A stretch of DNA of 64,000 nucleotides. It comes from Gemmatimonadota bacterium. Its GTDB lineage: Bacteria; JAAXHH01. The notes below the pieces were generated by a model. It made no database searches. It saw nothing but the letters and a program-made list of their open reading frames with translations, and had not been told where the DNA came from. The DNA lies in NCBI GenBank assembly GCA_009841265.1, contig VXMB01000009.1, positions 975,911 to 1,039,910 on the forward strand, in the 5' to 3' direction. Made by a program: the position numbers and the translations under genes. Shown here in pieces: positions 25,384 through 33,601 of the stretch; position 1 is the stretch's first letter, and every line of letters begins with the position of its first letter.

Positions 25384-26639
25384 TGAACCGCCGTCATGAT
25401 CTTATCGGCCGTCACGCCGCCGATCCCGGAAATTTCCTGCAGGTCGTCGGCGGTGGCCTGTTGCAGGGACTCCACCGTTGTGTAACCGGCGTCTTCAAGC
25501 TTCTGGCGCAGCTTATCGGAAATGCCGTCTATTTCGTCGAGCGACCCGGCTTCTTCCTCATCGGTATCGTCAGCGCCGAAGGTCTCGGAAATGAGCTGCT
25601 TCTCGAGATCAGAACGCTTGATCAGGTCGATGTTCCATCCGGTAAGCTTGACAGCGAGCCGGGCGTTCTGGCCCGCCTTGCCGATAGCCAGCGAGAGTTG
25701 GTCATCCTCGACGACCACGCGCATGTCCTTCTTCTCGATGTCCAGGATCTGCACCTGGGCCACTTCGGCGGGACGAAGCGCCTGGGTCACGAAGGCGGAC
25801 GGGTCGTTGCTCCACGGCACGATGTCGATCCGCTCGTTGTTGAGCTCGCGGACGACCGCCTGTACCCGCGTGCCCTTCATGCCCACGCACGCACCGACGG
25901 CGTCGACCCGGTCGTCGTGTGAAAGGACGGCGATCTTGGACCGGTCGCCCGGCTCCCGGGCGGATGCCTTGATTTCCACGATACCCTCGTGGATCTCCGG
26001 CACCTCCATTCGGAACAACAGTTCCAGGAACGCCTCGCAGCTCCGAGAAAGTATGACCTGCGGGCCCTTAATGGCGTTCTGCACGTCGAGGATGAAGGCG
26101 CGGATGGTCTCGCCTTGCCGGTACCTTTCCCGCCGTATCTGCTCGCGCCACGGCAACAGCGCCTCGGTGCGCTCGATCTTTACGATGATATTGCCGCGGT
26201 CCACCTGCTGCACGCTGCCGATTACGATCTCGTTGACCCGGTCCTTGTACAGTTCGTAGACGTTTTCCCGCTCCGCCTCACGGACGCGCTGCACGACGAC
26301 CTGCTTGACCGCCTGTATCGCGTTGCGCCCGAACTCCTCGAAGGCCAGGGCCTGTTCGACGCTACCGCCCAGCTCCGCATGCGGGTCGATCCCCTGCGCA
26401 GTCTCGAGACTGACCTGGGTCTCGGGATCCTCCACCTCGTCCACGACTTCCCAGACCGCCGCCATTTCGATCGTCCCCAGCTTTTCGTCGATCCGCACCT
26501 GAACGTTGTCGTCGCCCGTGCCGAACCGCTTCTTGGCCGCCGTGATCAGGCCGGTCTTCACCGTGTCCCAGACCACATCACGCTCCACGTTTTTCTCTCG
26601 TATGATCTGCGCCAGCGCCTCAATGACCTCGTAGTTCAT
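25380..26639 (-). CDS. nusA: Transcription termination/antitermination factor NusA
   Basis: This 419-residue factor binds RNA polymerase and nascent RNA. The N-terminal RNAP-binding domain spans about 1-125 and the S1 domain about 135-200 (ending RRERYRQGETIRAFI). Two KH domains follow (DPVG-type GACVGMKGTRVQAVVREL, written here in part, and LAIGKAGQNARLAV). A short acidic linker and one helix-hairpin-helix region (ISGIGGVTADKIM) form the C-terminus. It has one such C-terminal repeat rather than the two acidic repeats of E. coli, as in many other phyla. The gene may regulate its own operon through the leader terminator upstream of rimP. Confidence 0.96.
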   Translation of the reverse strand: MNYEVIEALAQIIREKNVERDVVWDTVKTGLITAAKKRFGTGDDNVQVRIDEKLGTIEMAAVWEVVDEVEDPETQVSLETAQGIDPHAELGGSVEQALAFEEFGRNAIQAVKQVVVQRVREAERENVYELYKDRVNEIVIGSVQQVDRGNIIVKIERTEALLPWREQIRRERYRQGETIRAFILDVQNAIKGPQVILSRSCEAFLELLFRMEVPEIHEGIVEIKASAREPGDRSKIAVLSHDDRVDAVGACVGMKGTRVQAVVRELNNERIDIVPWSNDPSAFVTQALRPAEVAQVQILDIEKKDMRVVVEDDQLSLAIGKAGQNARLAVKLTGWNIDLIKRSDLEKQLISETFGADDTDEEEAGSLDEIDGISDKLRQKLEDAGYTTVESLQQATADDLQEISGIGGVTADKIMTAVQ

Positions 26640-26657
26640 TACCTGGTGCTCCCTCTC

Positions 26658-27140
26658 CTAACCATTGTCCCAACCATGTTCCAGTTCCCGGTGGGCTTTC
26701 CGGATGCTTGCGACGGGTATGCGATGCTTCTCCCCCTCGCAGACTATTTCTACCGTACCGTCCTCAATGCCTTCGAGCAGGCCCACCCGCGTGACCGTTC
26801 CGCCGTTCCCGTCCGCGGAAACGACCTTGACCCGCTTTCCCAGGGCCCTGCGGAAGTCTCTTGCCGTCTTGAAAGGCCGGTCCAGACCGGGTGAGGAAAC
26901 TTCGAGCGTATAGCGGGACGGAATGGGGTCTTCCAGATCGAGCAGGCTGGACAGTTCGCGGTTTACCTTTGCACAGTCGTTGATCGTAACGCCGCCCGGC
27001 TTGTCGATCAATAGCCTGAGGACGTAACTTCCCTGCCTGCCCGCAAGTTCCAGATCCACCAGTTCGAACCCGGCTTCATCGACGATCGGACCGGCGAGTG
27101 AAGAGACGATCCTGACGATCGAATCGCGGTCAGTTTCCAT
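26658..27140 (-). CDS. rimP: Ribosome maturation factor RimP
   Basis: This 160-residue protein assists 30S maturation. It shows the RimP core: GFELVDLELAGRQGSYVLRL (ending LRLLIDKPGGVTINDC) and LEVSSPGLDRPF. The frame extends to a TTG at 27176, but that would place the start inside the leader terminator, so the ATG at 27140 is chosen. It is the first gene of the nusA operon, as in most bacteria, with nusA 18 bp downstream. Confidence 0.93.
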   Translation of the reverse strand: METDRDSIVRIVSSLAGPIVDEAGFELVDLELAGRQGSYVLRLLIDKPGGVTINDCAKVNRELSSLLDLEDPIPSRYTLEVSSPGLDRPFKTARDFRRALGKRVKVVSADGNGGTVTRVGLLEGIEDGTVEIVCEGEKHRIPVASIRKAHRELEHGWDNG

Positions 27141-27174
27141 CGCGTATTTTCGAGTTCCAGCACCAAAAACACAC

Positions 27175-27202
27175 AAAAAAAAGCGGGCACTACTTCGCCC
27201 AC
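27175..27202 (-). terminator. Intrinsic terminator in the rimP-nusA leader (attenuator candidate)
   Basis: On the minus strand GTGGGC (27202-27197) pairs with GCCCGC (27188-27183), with one G-U pair, around an 8-base loop. Eight T residues follow (27182-27175). It lies between the predicted promoter and the rimP start, so it can stop transcription before the operon. Leader terminators sensitive to NusA are known in E. coli for this operon. Confidence 0.7.
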
Positions 27203-27220
27203 TGTCTGCAGCACCACTCT

Positions 27221-27249
27221 AATATATGGGGGAACATTAAACCAAGCAA
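27221..27249 (-). promoter_or_regulatory. Predicted promoter of the rimP-nusA operon
   Basis: Minus-strand TTGCTT (27249-27244), 17 bases, then TATATT (27226-27221). Transcription would start near 27214, about 12 bases before the leader terminator. The -10 is good and the -35 only half-matching. Confidence 0.5.
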
Positions 27250-27303
27250 GCAAAAAGTTTTACGTCGATTCCCGGCCCGTTCCGGGCGGCTTTAAAAAAG
27301 TCC

Positions 27304-27332
27304 TTGGATCACGAAAAGACACAAAATATGTT
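27304..27332 (+). promoter_or_regulatory. Predicted promoter of the recombinase-like gene
   Basis: TTGGAT (27304-27309), 17 bases, TATGTT (27327-27332). A short inverted repeat, GTCC/GGAC (27335-27347), lies at the expected start. It is divergent from the nusA promoter in a 247-bp gap. Confidence 0.4.
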
Positions 27333-27386
27333 TAGTCCTGAAGGGACATGTCAAACGCACGGTCGAGGCCGTCCAGGAGATACCGG

Positions 27387-28136
27387 ATGAACAAGGCGGT
27401 TTGCTATATCAGGGTCGGTTCGATGGAGACCCGGAAGCATCCCTTTCGAAGGGCGGACCAGGAGAAACGGCTTCGCGCCTACTGCGCGGAAAATGATCTC
27501 GACATCTTGCTGGTGATCCGCGATATCCGTGTCGAAGCGTTCATCCCGCTCGAGGAACGTCTGGGCGGCCGGGACCTGGTCGATACGATCGAATCGAAGG
27601 GCATCCAGCATGTCGTCATCTGGCGGCTCGACCGTCTGTTCAGATCCGCGGCGGAAATGTCGGGCTGCCTCGCGGCCTGGTCCGGCGAAGACATCGCGTG
27701 CCACGTGCTTGACCTCGACGGCCGATCCGTCCGCACCGACCAGGAGCAGGGCAAGCTGGTCATGAGCACGCTCAACGTGCTCGCCGGGATGGCCCACGAC
27801 CTGCCCGCCGAGCGGACGAGGAACCGGATACGGCTGAAGAAGAACAACCGGTTCGTCTATGGCGCAGTCCCCTACGGTTACGACCTGTCCGGCAACCAGT
27901 TGGTGCCCAACACCAGGGAGCAGGAGATTATCCGGAAGGTGAAGCACTGGCGGACCGAAGGCAGGAGCCTGCGCAGCATCGCGGAAGAACTCAACGGTAT
28001 GGGGATCCCCACCAAGCGCGCCGCGGCGGTTTCAAGAGAAACCCGCTGGTACGCGTCCACGGTCCGGTACCTGCTGAAAAACGAACTCTACCTTGCCGAA
28101 GAAGAGGAAGACGGCCCGGCCGGGGAAAAGGACTGA
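27387..28136 (+). CDS. Short serine-recombinase-like protein with altered catalytic serine position
   Basis: From the ATG at 27387, chosen because AGGAG lies upstream, this is a 249-residue protein. It has a resolvase/invertase-type N-terminal domain (AVCYIRVGSME, then VIWRLDRLFRS with the D82/R83/R86 pattern) and a Recombinase domain (GAVPYGYDL, LRSIAEELNGMGIPT, TVRYLLKNELY). Large serine recombinases are about 450-600 residues; the zinc-ribbon and coiled-coil end is missing. The usual RVS(T) nucleophile reads RVGS, so glycine stands at the serine site with a serine one residue later. It may be a degenerate integrase or a DNA-binding derivative. No att sites or cargo are recognisable; a tRNA lies 90 bp downstream. 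Confidence 0.78.
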   Translation: MNKAVCYIRVGSMETRKHPFRRADQEKRLRAYCAENDLDILLVIRDIRVEAFIPLEERLGGRDLVDTIESKGIQHVVIWRLDRLFRSAAEMSGCLAAWSGEDIACHVLDLDGRSVRTDQEQGKLVMSTLNVLAGMAHDLPAERTRNRIRLKKNNRFVYGAVPYGYDLSGNQLVPNTREQEIIRKVKHWRTEGRSLRSIAEELNGMGIPTKRAAAVSRETRWYASTVRYLLKNELYLAEEEEDGPAGEKD

Positions 28137-28160
28137 TCCGGCGATAAGCTGGACTGGATC

Positions 28161-28200
28161 GGGACGAGTGGATCTGGACCGGGACGAGTGGATCTGGACC
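28161..28200. repeat. Perfect 20-bp tandem duplication
   Basis: GGGACGAGTGGATCTGGACC occurs twice head to tail (28161-28180 and 28181-28200), with partial copies on both sides. It lies between the recombinase-like gene and tRNA-Arg, downstream of both. Confidence 0.8.
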
Positions 28201-28226
28201 GGGGGAAGGGCTGAACCGGGTGGATA

Positions 28227-28300
28227 TACGCCAGAGAGGATTCGAACCTCTGACCTACGGCTCCGGAGGCCGTCGCTCTATCCAGCTGAGCTACTGGCGC
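28227..28300 (-). tRNA. tRNA-Arg (anticodon CCG)
   Basis: The minus strand folds as a complete cloverleaf: acceptor GCGCCAG with CTGGCGT, D arm GCTCAGCTGGATAGAGC, anticodon stem ACGGC/GCCGT with loop CTCCGGA, and T arm AGAGG-TTCGAAT-CCTCT. The anticodon CCG reads CGG arginine codons, in keeping with a GC-rich genome. No variable-loop anomaly and no encoded CCA. Confidence 0.95.
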
Positions 28301-28352
28301 AAGACTTTCCAGCCCGCAATATAACGGGCGAATGCTCCGCCTGTCAATCCAA

Positions 28353-29798
28353 TTAAAGGGTCGCGTCGGCCACGGGAACCCGGCCGGTCGCGCCCCCAAT
28401 TGCGGGTACAGTGTCGTCGGCTCCGGCGTCCCGGGCGTCGGGTATGGAGAGCCGGCCGGTCGCGCCCCGGGCGTCGGTCGCGTCTACTTCCACTTCGACG
28501 AAGGTATTCACCTGCTCCGCCCGTCCCTCGAACCAGCATCTCAGCCCGTGGTCCGTCCGCCCGGTCATCTTTCCTTCATCCGATTCTTCCTCGACCAGCA
28601 CGAGAAGCTTCCTGCCCCTGAATCGGCTGTTATAGGCCGCTGATTTCCGATCGCTCATCGTTCGAAGCAACTCGCTCCGTTCCCGTGCCGTCGGAGGCGG
28701 CACCTGGTCTGGCATGCGGGCGGCGCGGGTATGATCCCTTTTGGAATAGGAGAACACGTGGAAATACGCGTAGGGCTGGCGGTCCAGCCGGTCGTACATG
28801 CGTTGAAAGGAGGCGTCGGTTTCCCCCGGGAATCCGACCATGACGTCGGCGCCGATACAGATATCCGGCACCGCGTCGACCAGCCGTTCGACCACCTCTT
28901 CGGCCTGACCGGCCGTGTAGGTCCGGCGCATGGCCCCCAGCAGTTGGTCGTCGCCGTGTTGCACGGCCAGGTGCGTGTATCTGCAAAGCCTCGGCGCGTG
29001 GTTCCCGAACAGGTCGATCAGTTCCCTGTCCACCGCCGTGGGCCAGATGGAGCTCAGCCTCAGGCGGGGCAGCGTAGTCCGTTCCAGGATCTGTCGAACG
29101 ACGTCATTGAGCGTGACGGGCGTGGGCAGGTCGGTGCCGTATTCTCCGAGATGTACGCCGGTGAGCACGATCTCGGCGTAACCTCTGTCCACCAGGGTCT
29201 GAACCTGGCGCATCACGGCGTCCGGAGGCAGGCTTCGATGCCGGCCGCGGGCCCAGGGAATGATGCAGAACGAGCAGAATTGATCGCAGCCGTCCTGGAT
29301 CTTCAGCGTAGCCCGCGTTCGGTTTTCAAAAGCGGAGACGTCGAGACGCTCGTCGAATTGCGCCATCTCCGCCCTGCGGGTCACCCGAGAAGTGGGAGGA
29401 TCACCCGCGCGCATCGTCAGCACGTGGTCGACGAGATCGCCCTTTTCCGCGTTGCCGAGGACGAGGTCCACACCCTCGATTTCCAGGAGCTGGCCGGGAT
29501 TCGTCTGGGCGTAACAACCCGTGGCGACGACGATGGACGTCGGATCGCGCCCGGTGGTCCGCACAGTCCGGACAGCCCGGCGAAGCGCCTGCCGGGCAGA
29601 CGCATCGGCCTGGTTGGTCACCGTGCAGGTATTGACGACGTAGACATCCGCGGGCCCGCTGAAGGGCACGACATGAAAGCCCCGCAAAACGAACTGCTCG
29701 CGAATGGCCTCGGTCTCGTATTGATTCAGACGGCAGCCAAGCGTATGCAAGGCTACCGTCGGCGTATCATGCGCCGGGGCCAAGCCAGGTTGAGTCAC
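28353..29798 (-). CDS. mtaB: tRNA t6A37 methylthiotransferase (MtaB family)
   Basis: This 481-residue radical-SAM enzyme adds a methylthio group to t6A37 in tRNAs reading ANN codons. The N-terminal UPF0004 domain has HTLGCRLNQYETEAI and NTCTVTNQAD with cluster cysteines. The radical SAM motif CDQFCSFC lies near residue 170 and is followed by IIPWARGRHRS. A TRAM-like C-terminal region follows. The segment GCRLNQYETEAI separates MtaB from MiaB and RimO. The last 35 residues are low in complexity (repeated GATGR). It is downstream of rpsA by 35 bp. Confidence 0.92.
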   Translation of the reverse strand: MTQPGLAPAHDTPTVALHTLGCRLNQYETEAIREQFVLRGFHVVPFSGPADVYVVNTCTVTNQADASARQALRRAVRTVRTTGRDPTSIVVATGCYAQTNPGQLLEIEGVDLVLGNAEKGDLVDHVLTMRAGDPPTSRVTRRAEMAQFDERLDVSAFENRTRATLKIQDGCDQFCSFCIIPWARGRHRSLPPDAVMRQVQTLVDRGYAEIVLTGVHLGEYGTDLPTPVTLNDVVRQILERTTLPRLRLSSIWPTAVDRELIDLFGNHAPRLCRYTHLAVQHGDDQLLGAMRRTYTAGQAEEVVERLVDAVPDICIGADVMVGFPGETDASFQRMYDRLDRQPYAYFHVFSYSKRDHTRAARMPDQVPPPTARERSELLRTMSDRKSAAYNSRFRGRKLLVLVEEESDEGKMTGRTDHGLRCWFEGRAEQVNTFVEVEVDATDARGATGRLSIPDARDAGADDTVPAIGGATGRVPVADATL

Positions 29799-29833
29799 GA
29801 AAGACCTCTGTCCCGCTGGTCACGGACGGGTGT

Positions 29834-32071
29834 TTATCCGTCCGTTTCCCCGGTTTTACCGGTGTCCTCGGCTTTGGCGGTGACCTCGGCCTCGGCGGTT
29901 TCTTCCGCCTCTGCCGTTTCCTCCACCTCGGCGGTTTCCTCTGCCTCTGCCGTTTCCTCCACCTCGGCGGTTTCCTCTACCTCGGCGGTTTCCTCCACCT
30001 CGGCGGCGTTCCCAGTCGTGGCAGCATCTTCTACCTTGGCGGAATCCTCGGCCTTGGCGGTTTTCTCGGCCTTGGCGGTTTTCTCGGCCTTGGCGGCCTC
30101 GTCTTTGCCAGCCTCTTCTTCAACGGCCACGACATCGCCGATCACGGTACCCGCCACGGGGTGCTTGCTCAGGTAGTCGTCGATTTCAGCCCGTTCCCGG
30201 TCGCGGAAATAGGCCTTCACACTGAGGACGACCCGACGGTTCTTCCCGTCGAATTCGATGACCTTCAGCGGGATCTCCTCGCCTTCCTTGAAGGCATCGC
30301 CCGGTCGCTTGATCTCCGGATGATTGAGCTGCGAAATGGGGACGAATCCCTCCACTTCGTGGGAAAGCTCGACGACCACGCCCCGTTCGAGAAGCCGGAT
30401 GATGACCCCCGTCGTCTCGGTGTTCACCGGATAGACCTCGGCAAGCGAGATCCACGGATCCTCGGAGACCTGCTTGATGCCGAGGGATACGCGCCGGGCT
30501 TCGGGATCGATGTTGAGGACCATCACGTCGATCTCTTCACCCTTCCTGACGACTTCGCTCGGGTGCTTGATCCGTCGCGTCCAGGACATGTCGGAGATAT
30601 GGACCAGCCCGTCTATGCCCTCTTCGATTTCCACGAAAGCGCCGAAAGCGGTGATGTTTCGCACGCGTCCACGAACCATGGCGCCCACGTTGTACCGCTC
30701 GTTGAGCGACAGCCAGGGGTCCGGCTGGGTCTGCTTCATACCCAGGGAGATCTTCTCGTTCTGCTGATCCACCTTGAGGACCATGGCGTCCACGTTCTCG
30801 TTGACCGTCACCATCTTCGAAGGGTGGGTAACGTGCTTCGTCCAGGACATTTCGGAGATGTGGATCAGCCCCTCGACGCCCCGTTCGAGTTCCACGAAGG
30901 CCCCGTAGTCGGTGATGCTGACGACCCGCCCCGTGATGCGTGTACCGACGGGGTATTTCTCCTCGACGTTCGCCCAGGGGTAGGGCTCGAGTTGCTTGAG
31001 GCCCAGCGAAATCCGTTCGCGTTCCCGGTCGAATTCCAGGATGGCCACGGTAATCTCGCTGCCGATCGTCACCAGTTCGGAGGGATGGCCGATGCGCCCC
31101 CAGGAGATGTCCGTGATGTGCAGCAGTCCGTCGATGCCGCCAAGATCCACGAAAGCGCCGAAATCCGTGATGTTCTTGACCACGCCCTTACGAACCTGGC
31201 CGCGGTCGAGTTCGGCGATGATGGCTTGCTTCTGCTTCTCCTTCTCAACCTCGAGCACCACGCGACGGGACACCACGATGTTCCTGCGGCTCTTGTTCAG
31301 CTTGATGATCTTGAAGGGAAGCTTTTCTCCGATAAACTGGTCCAGGTTCGGCGTCTGCTTCAACGCCACCTGCGAACCGGGCAGGAAGGCATCCACGCCG
31401 AACAGATCGACCACCAGACCGCCCTTGATGCGCCTCAGGATCTGGCCTTCCACCACGGCGCCTTCCTCGTGGGCGTCCTTGATCTTGTCCCAGACCTTCA
31501 TGAAATCGGCTTTTTGCTTGGACAGCACAAGCTGCCCTTCCTGGGCTTCGATATCCTCCAGGAAGACCTCGATGTCCTGGCCGATCTCGAGTTCGTCGGG
31601 GTCCGTGAACTCGGACAGAGAGATCGCGCCTTCCGACTTGAACCCGACGTCGATGATGACTTCGCCGTTCTCGATCGCGATGACCTGGCCGGGAACGATC
31701 TCGCCTTCCACGATGTCCTTCAGGGTCTCGTCATACATCTGGAACATCTGTTCGTATTCTTCGAGTTCCTGTTGATTCAGGTCCTGCTCGTCCACCCACT
31801 TGGGCAGCCGGTACGGACGCTTCGGGGAAGCGGTTTCCGTTTCGTCGGCCGGCTTGGCGTTTTCCGTCGCCTCGGCGGTTTCCGTTGCTACGGCCGTCTC
31901 CGTCGCCACGGCGGTCTCCGGCTCGGCGGAAGGCTCCGCCGGCCCGTCCTGCTCCGAATCCGTTGCGGGTGGTTCCGCGGATACCTCTTTAGCCGCCTCC
32001 GCGAGTTCGGCGGGTGAAGAAGACGCCTCGGTCTCCTCGACCTCGGTGGTCTTCGGTGAGTCCTCTGACAT
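29834..32071 (-). CDS. rpsA: 30S ribosomal protein S1 with repeated acidic tails
   Basis: This 745-residue protein carries mRNA to the ribosome. It has six S1-type RNA-binding repeats between about residues 120 and 640; repeats such as GAFVDLGGIDGLLHITDISW and GAFVEIEEGIDGLVHISDMSW (only partly cited) are strongly S1-like. The N-terminal 80 residues are rich in A, T and E with an AVATET repeat. The C-terminal 100 residues consist of AEKTAK and EVEETA six-residue repeats (18-base DNA repeats, 29860-30110). The ATG at 32071 has AAGGAGG upstream; the longer frame to 32113 is rejected. A leader hairpin with a T run precedes it. cmk, often next to rpsA, is absent. Confidence 0.94.
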   Translation of the reverse strand: MSEDSPKTTEVEETEASSSPAELAEAAKEVSAEPPATDSEQDGPAEPSAEPETAVATETAVATETAEATENAKPADETETASPKRPYRLPKWVDEQDLNQQELEEYEQMFQMYDETLKDIVEGEIVPGQVIAIENGEVIIDVGFKSEGAISLSEFTDPDELEIGQDIEVFLEDIEAQEGQLVLSKQKADFMKVWDKIKDAHEEGAVVEGQILRRIKGGLVVDLFGVDAFLPGSQVALKQTPNLDQFIGEKLPFKIIKLNKSRRNIVVSRRVVLEVEKEKQKQAIIAELDRGQVRKGVVKNITDFGAFVDLGGIDGLLHITDISWGRIGHPSELVTIGSEITVAILEFDRERERISLGLKQLEPYPWANVEEKYPVGTRITGRVVSITDYGAFVELERGVEGLIHISEMSWTKHVTHPSKMVTVNENVDAMVLKVDQQNEKISLGMKQTQPDPWLSLNERYNVGAMVRGRVRNITAFGAFVEIEEGIDGLVHISDMSWTRRIKHPSEVVRKGEEIDVMVLNIDPEARRVSLGIKQVSEDPWISLAEVYPVNTETTGVIIRLLERGVVVELSHEVEGFVPISQLNHPEIKRPGDAFKEGEEIPLKVIEFDGKNRRVVLSVKAYFRDRERAEIDDYLSKHPVAGTVIGDVVAVEEEAGKDEAAKAEKTAKAEKTAKAEDSAKVEDAATTGNAAEVEETAEVEETAEVEETAEAEETAEVEETAEAEETAEAEVTAKAEDTGKTGETDG

Positions 32072-32092
32072 GTCACTCCTCCTTGATGGATG

Positions 32093-32128
32093 AAAAACAC
32101 GGACCGCCGACACATCCGGAACGGTCCG
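32093..32128 (-). terminator. Terminator-like hairpin in the rpsA leader
   Basis: On the minus strand CGGACCG (32128-32122) pairs perfectly with CGGTCCG (32106-32100), followed 2 bases later by TTTTT (32097-32093). It sits between the rluB-like stop and the rpsA ribosome-binding site, so it may end the upstream operon or attenuate rpsA. Confidence 0.55.
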
Positions 32129-32147
32129 CCCGAACGAAAAAAGTCCT

Positions 32148-32870
32148 TCAGCCGGTCATGGAGCTCACCGGCTCAAGTTCCTCGATTTCTCCGTGGGTCA
32201 GCGTACGCCATTTCCCGGCGGAAAGGCCTCTGTCGGCCAGTCCGCCCAGTCGCACCCTGATCAACCGCATCACGGGATGCCCCACCATATCGCACATTCT
32301 TCGGATCTGGCGCTTGCGACCCTCGTGCAACACGATTGAAAGCCAGGTGTCGCTCTCCGTGCGCCGGATCGATTCCACGGCTGCCTTCGCCGTGGTCCTG
32401 CCGTCCAATACAACGCCTTCTCTCAGCCTTTGCAGCGAGTCTTCCCTTGGCACGCCCTTTACGAGGACGTGATATTCCTTTTCACAACGGAAACGCGGAT
32501 GCATCAGCTTGTTTCCCAATGCGCCGTCGTTCGTCAGGAGCAGCAGGCCCTCCGAGTCCCGGTCCAGCCTGCCGACGGGAAAGACGCGTTCCGGGATGTC
32601 CCGGATCAACGAGGCCACCGTCGGCCGGCCGAAGGGATCGCTCAACGTGGTCAGGTATCCGGCCGGCTTGTTGAGCAGGTAACATTTCCGGTCCGCCGTT
32701 ACCTCCAGCGTCCGGTCATCTACCGTCACGACATCCGAATCGGGATGGACCTGCGTGGCCAGGGAAACGACCGTCTCGCCGTTCAGTTTGACCCGGCCGG
32801 CCGCGATCATCGCCTCGCTGTGCCTCCGCGAGGCGACTCCCGCCTGGGCCATGTATCTATTCAGTCTCAT
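32148..32870 (-). CDS. rluB: rRNA pseudouridine synthase, RluB/RsuA family
   Basis: This 240-residue enzyme has an N-terminal S4 RNA-binding domain (MRLNRYMAQAGVASRRHSEAM, first part MRLNRYMAQAGVASRR) and the pseudouridine synthase core with the catalytic aspartate in PVGRLDRDSEGLLLLTND. It modifies rRNA; RluB-type, acting on the large-subunit rRNA, is the usual member next to scpAB, though RluE/F/RsuA types share the motifs. The start overlaps scpB by 14 bp. Length is typical of bacterial RluB without C-terminal extension. Confidence 0.88.
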   Translation of the reverse strand: MRLNRYMAQAGVASRRHSEAMIAAGRVKLNGETVVSLATQVHPDSDVVTVDDRTLEVTADRKCYLLNKPAGYLTTLSDPFGRPTVASLIRDIPERVFPVGRLDRDSEGLLLLTNDGALGNKLMHPRFRCEKEYHVLVKGVPREDSLQRLREGVVLDGRTTAKAAVESIRRTESDTWLSIVLHEGRKRQIRRMCDMVGHPVMRLIRVRLGGLADRGLSAGKWRTLTHGEIEELEPVSSMTG

Positions 32871-33588
32871 CGGTGGACACTATTTTCTCATCCGTTCCGT
32901 CCGGCGTCTCACCCGCCGGACCCTCCGGAACTTCTGAATCGCCTGGACTGCCTGGACTGCCTGACTGTTTAGGCCGCGCGAACAACGACGGGTCCAGCTG
33001 CTCTTCCACTTCGTCCAGCTCGATATCCTGGTCCTTCAACAGTTCGTTCAACTCGTCCAGCTTGGGCAGGTCCGTTAGCTTGTTGAGCCCGAAATACCGG
33101 AGGAAATCACCCGTCGTCGCGTAGAGAATCGGCCGGCCGACACCTTCTCCCCGGCCGGCGATGCGTATGAGGTTGCGATCCAGCAGCGTCCGAAGCACGC
33201 CGTCTACGTTCACCCCGCGAATGGCCTCCACCTCGGACCGGCTGATCGGCTGCTTGTACGCGACGATCGAAAGGCATTCCAGGGCGGCCTGGGTGAGCCG
33301 CGACGGGATCCTGCCCCGGTAGAGCCGGCGTATCCATTTCGCGTAATCCACCTTGCTGCTGAGCTGGTAGCCGTTGGCCACGTGCCGGATTTCGAAGCCG
33401 TGGCCGCCCTGTGCGTACTTCTCGTTCAGGGCTTCGATGCATCCGCCGACCAGGTCCTCGCCCACGTCGTCCATAATGCGGCTGAGTTCGGTCAGGCTGA
33501 GCGGGGCGTCGCTGGCGAACAGCACGGCTTCCGTGATCGCGCGGTATTCGTCCAGTTGCGCCTGGTCCATGATCAGTTTCTTCTGCAT
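32857..33588 (-). CDS. scpB: Segregation and condensation protein B
   Basis: ScpB forms the SMC-ScpAB condensin complex with ScpA. This 243-residue protein has the two winged-helix repeats of the family: ITEAVLFASDAPLSLTELS and QAALECLSIVAYKQPISRSEVEAIRGV (core ECLSIVAYKQPIS). The last 55 residues are acidic and low-complexity. AGGAG lies upstream of the ATG at 33588; a second ATG 6 codons in is possible. It overlaps rluB and follows scpA by 13 bp. Confidence 0.93.
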   Translation of the reverse strand: MQKKLIMDQAQLDEYRAITEAVLFASDAPLSLTELSRIMDDVGEDLVGGCIEALNEKYAQGGHGFEIRHVANGYQLSSKVDYAKWIRRLYRGRIPSRLTQAALECLSIVAYKQPISRSEVEAIRGVNVDGVLRTLLDRNLIRIAGRGEGVGRPILYATTGDFLRYFGLNKLTDLPKLDELNELLKDQDIELDEVEEQLDPSLFARPKQSGSPGSPGDSEVPEGPAGETPDGTDEKIVSTDETE

Positions 33589-33601
33589 GTCCCCTGCTCC
33601 T

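Noticed and set aside
25380..26639. Truncated NusA
   Set aside because: 419 residues with NTD, S1, two KH domains and one C-terminal helix-hairpin-helix is normal outside Proteobacteria.
30161..32017. Long + strand reading frame opposite rpsA
   Set aside because: Antisense shadow with D-, H- and L-rich nonsense composition; rpsA is certain on the other strand.
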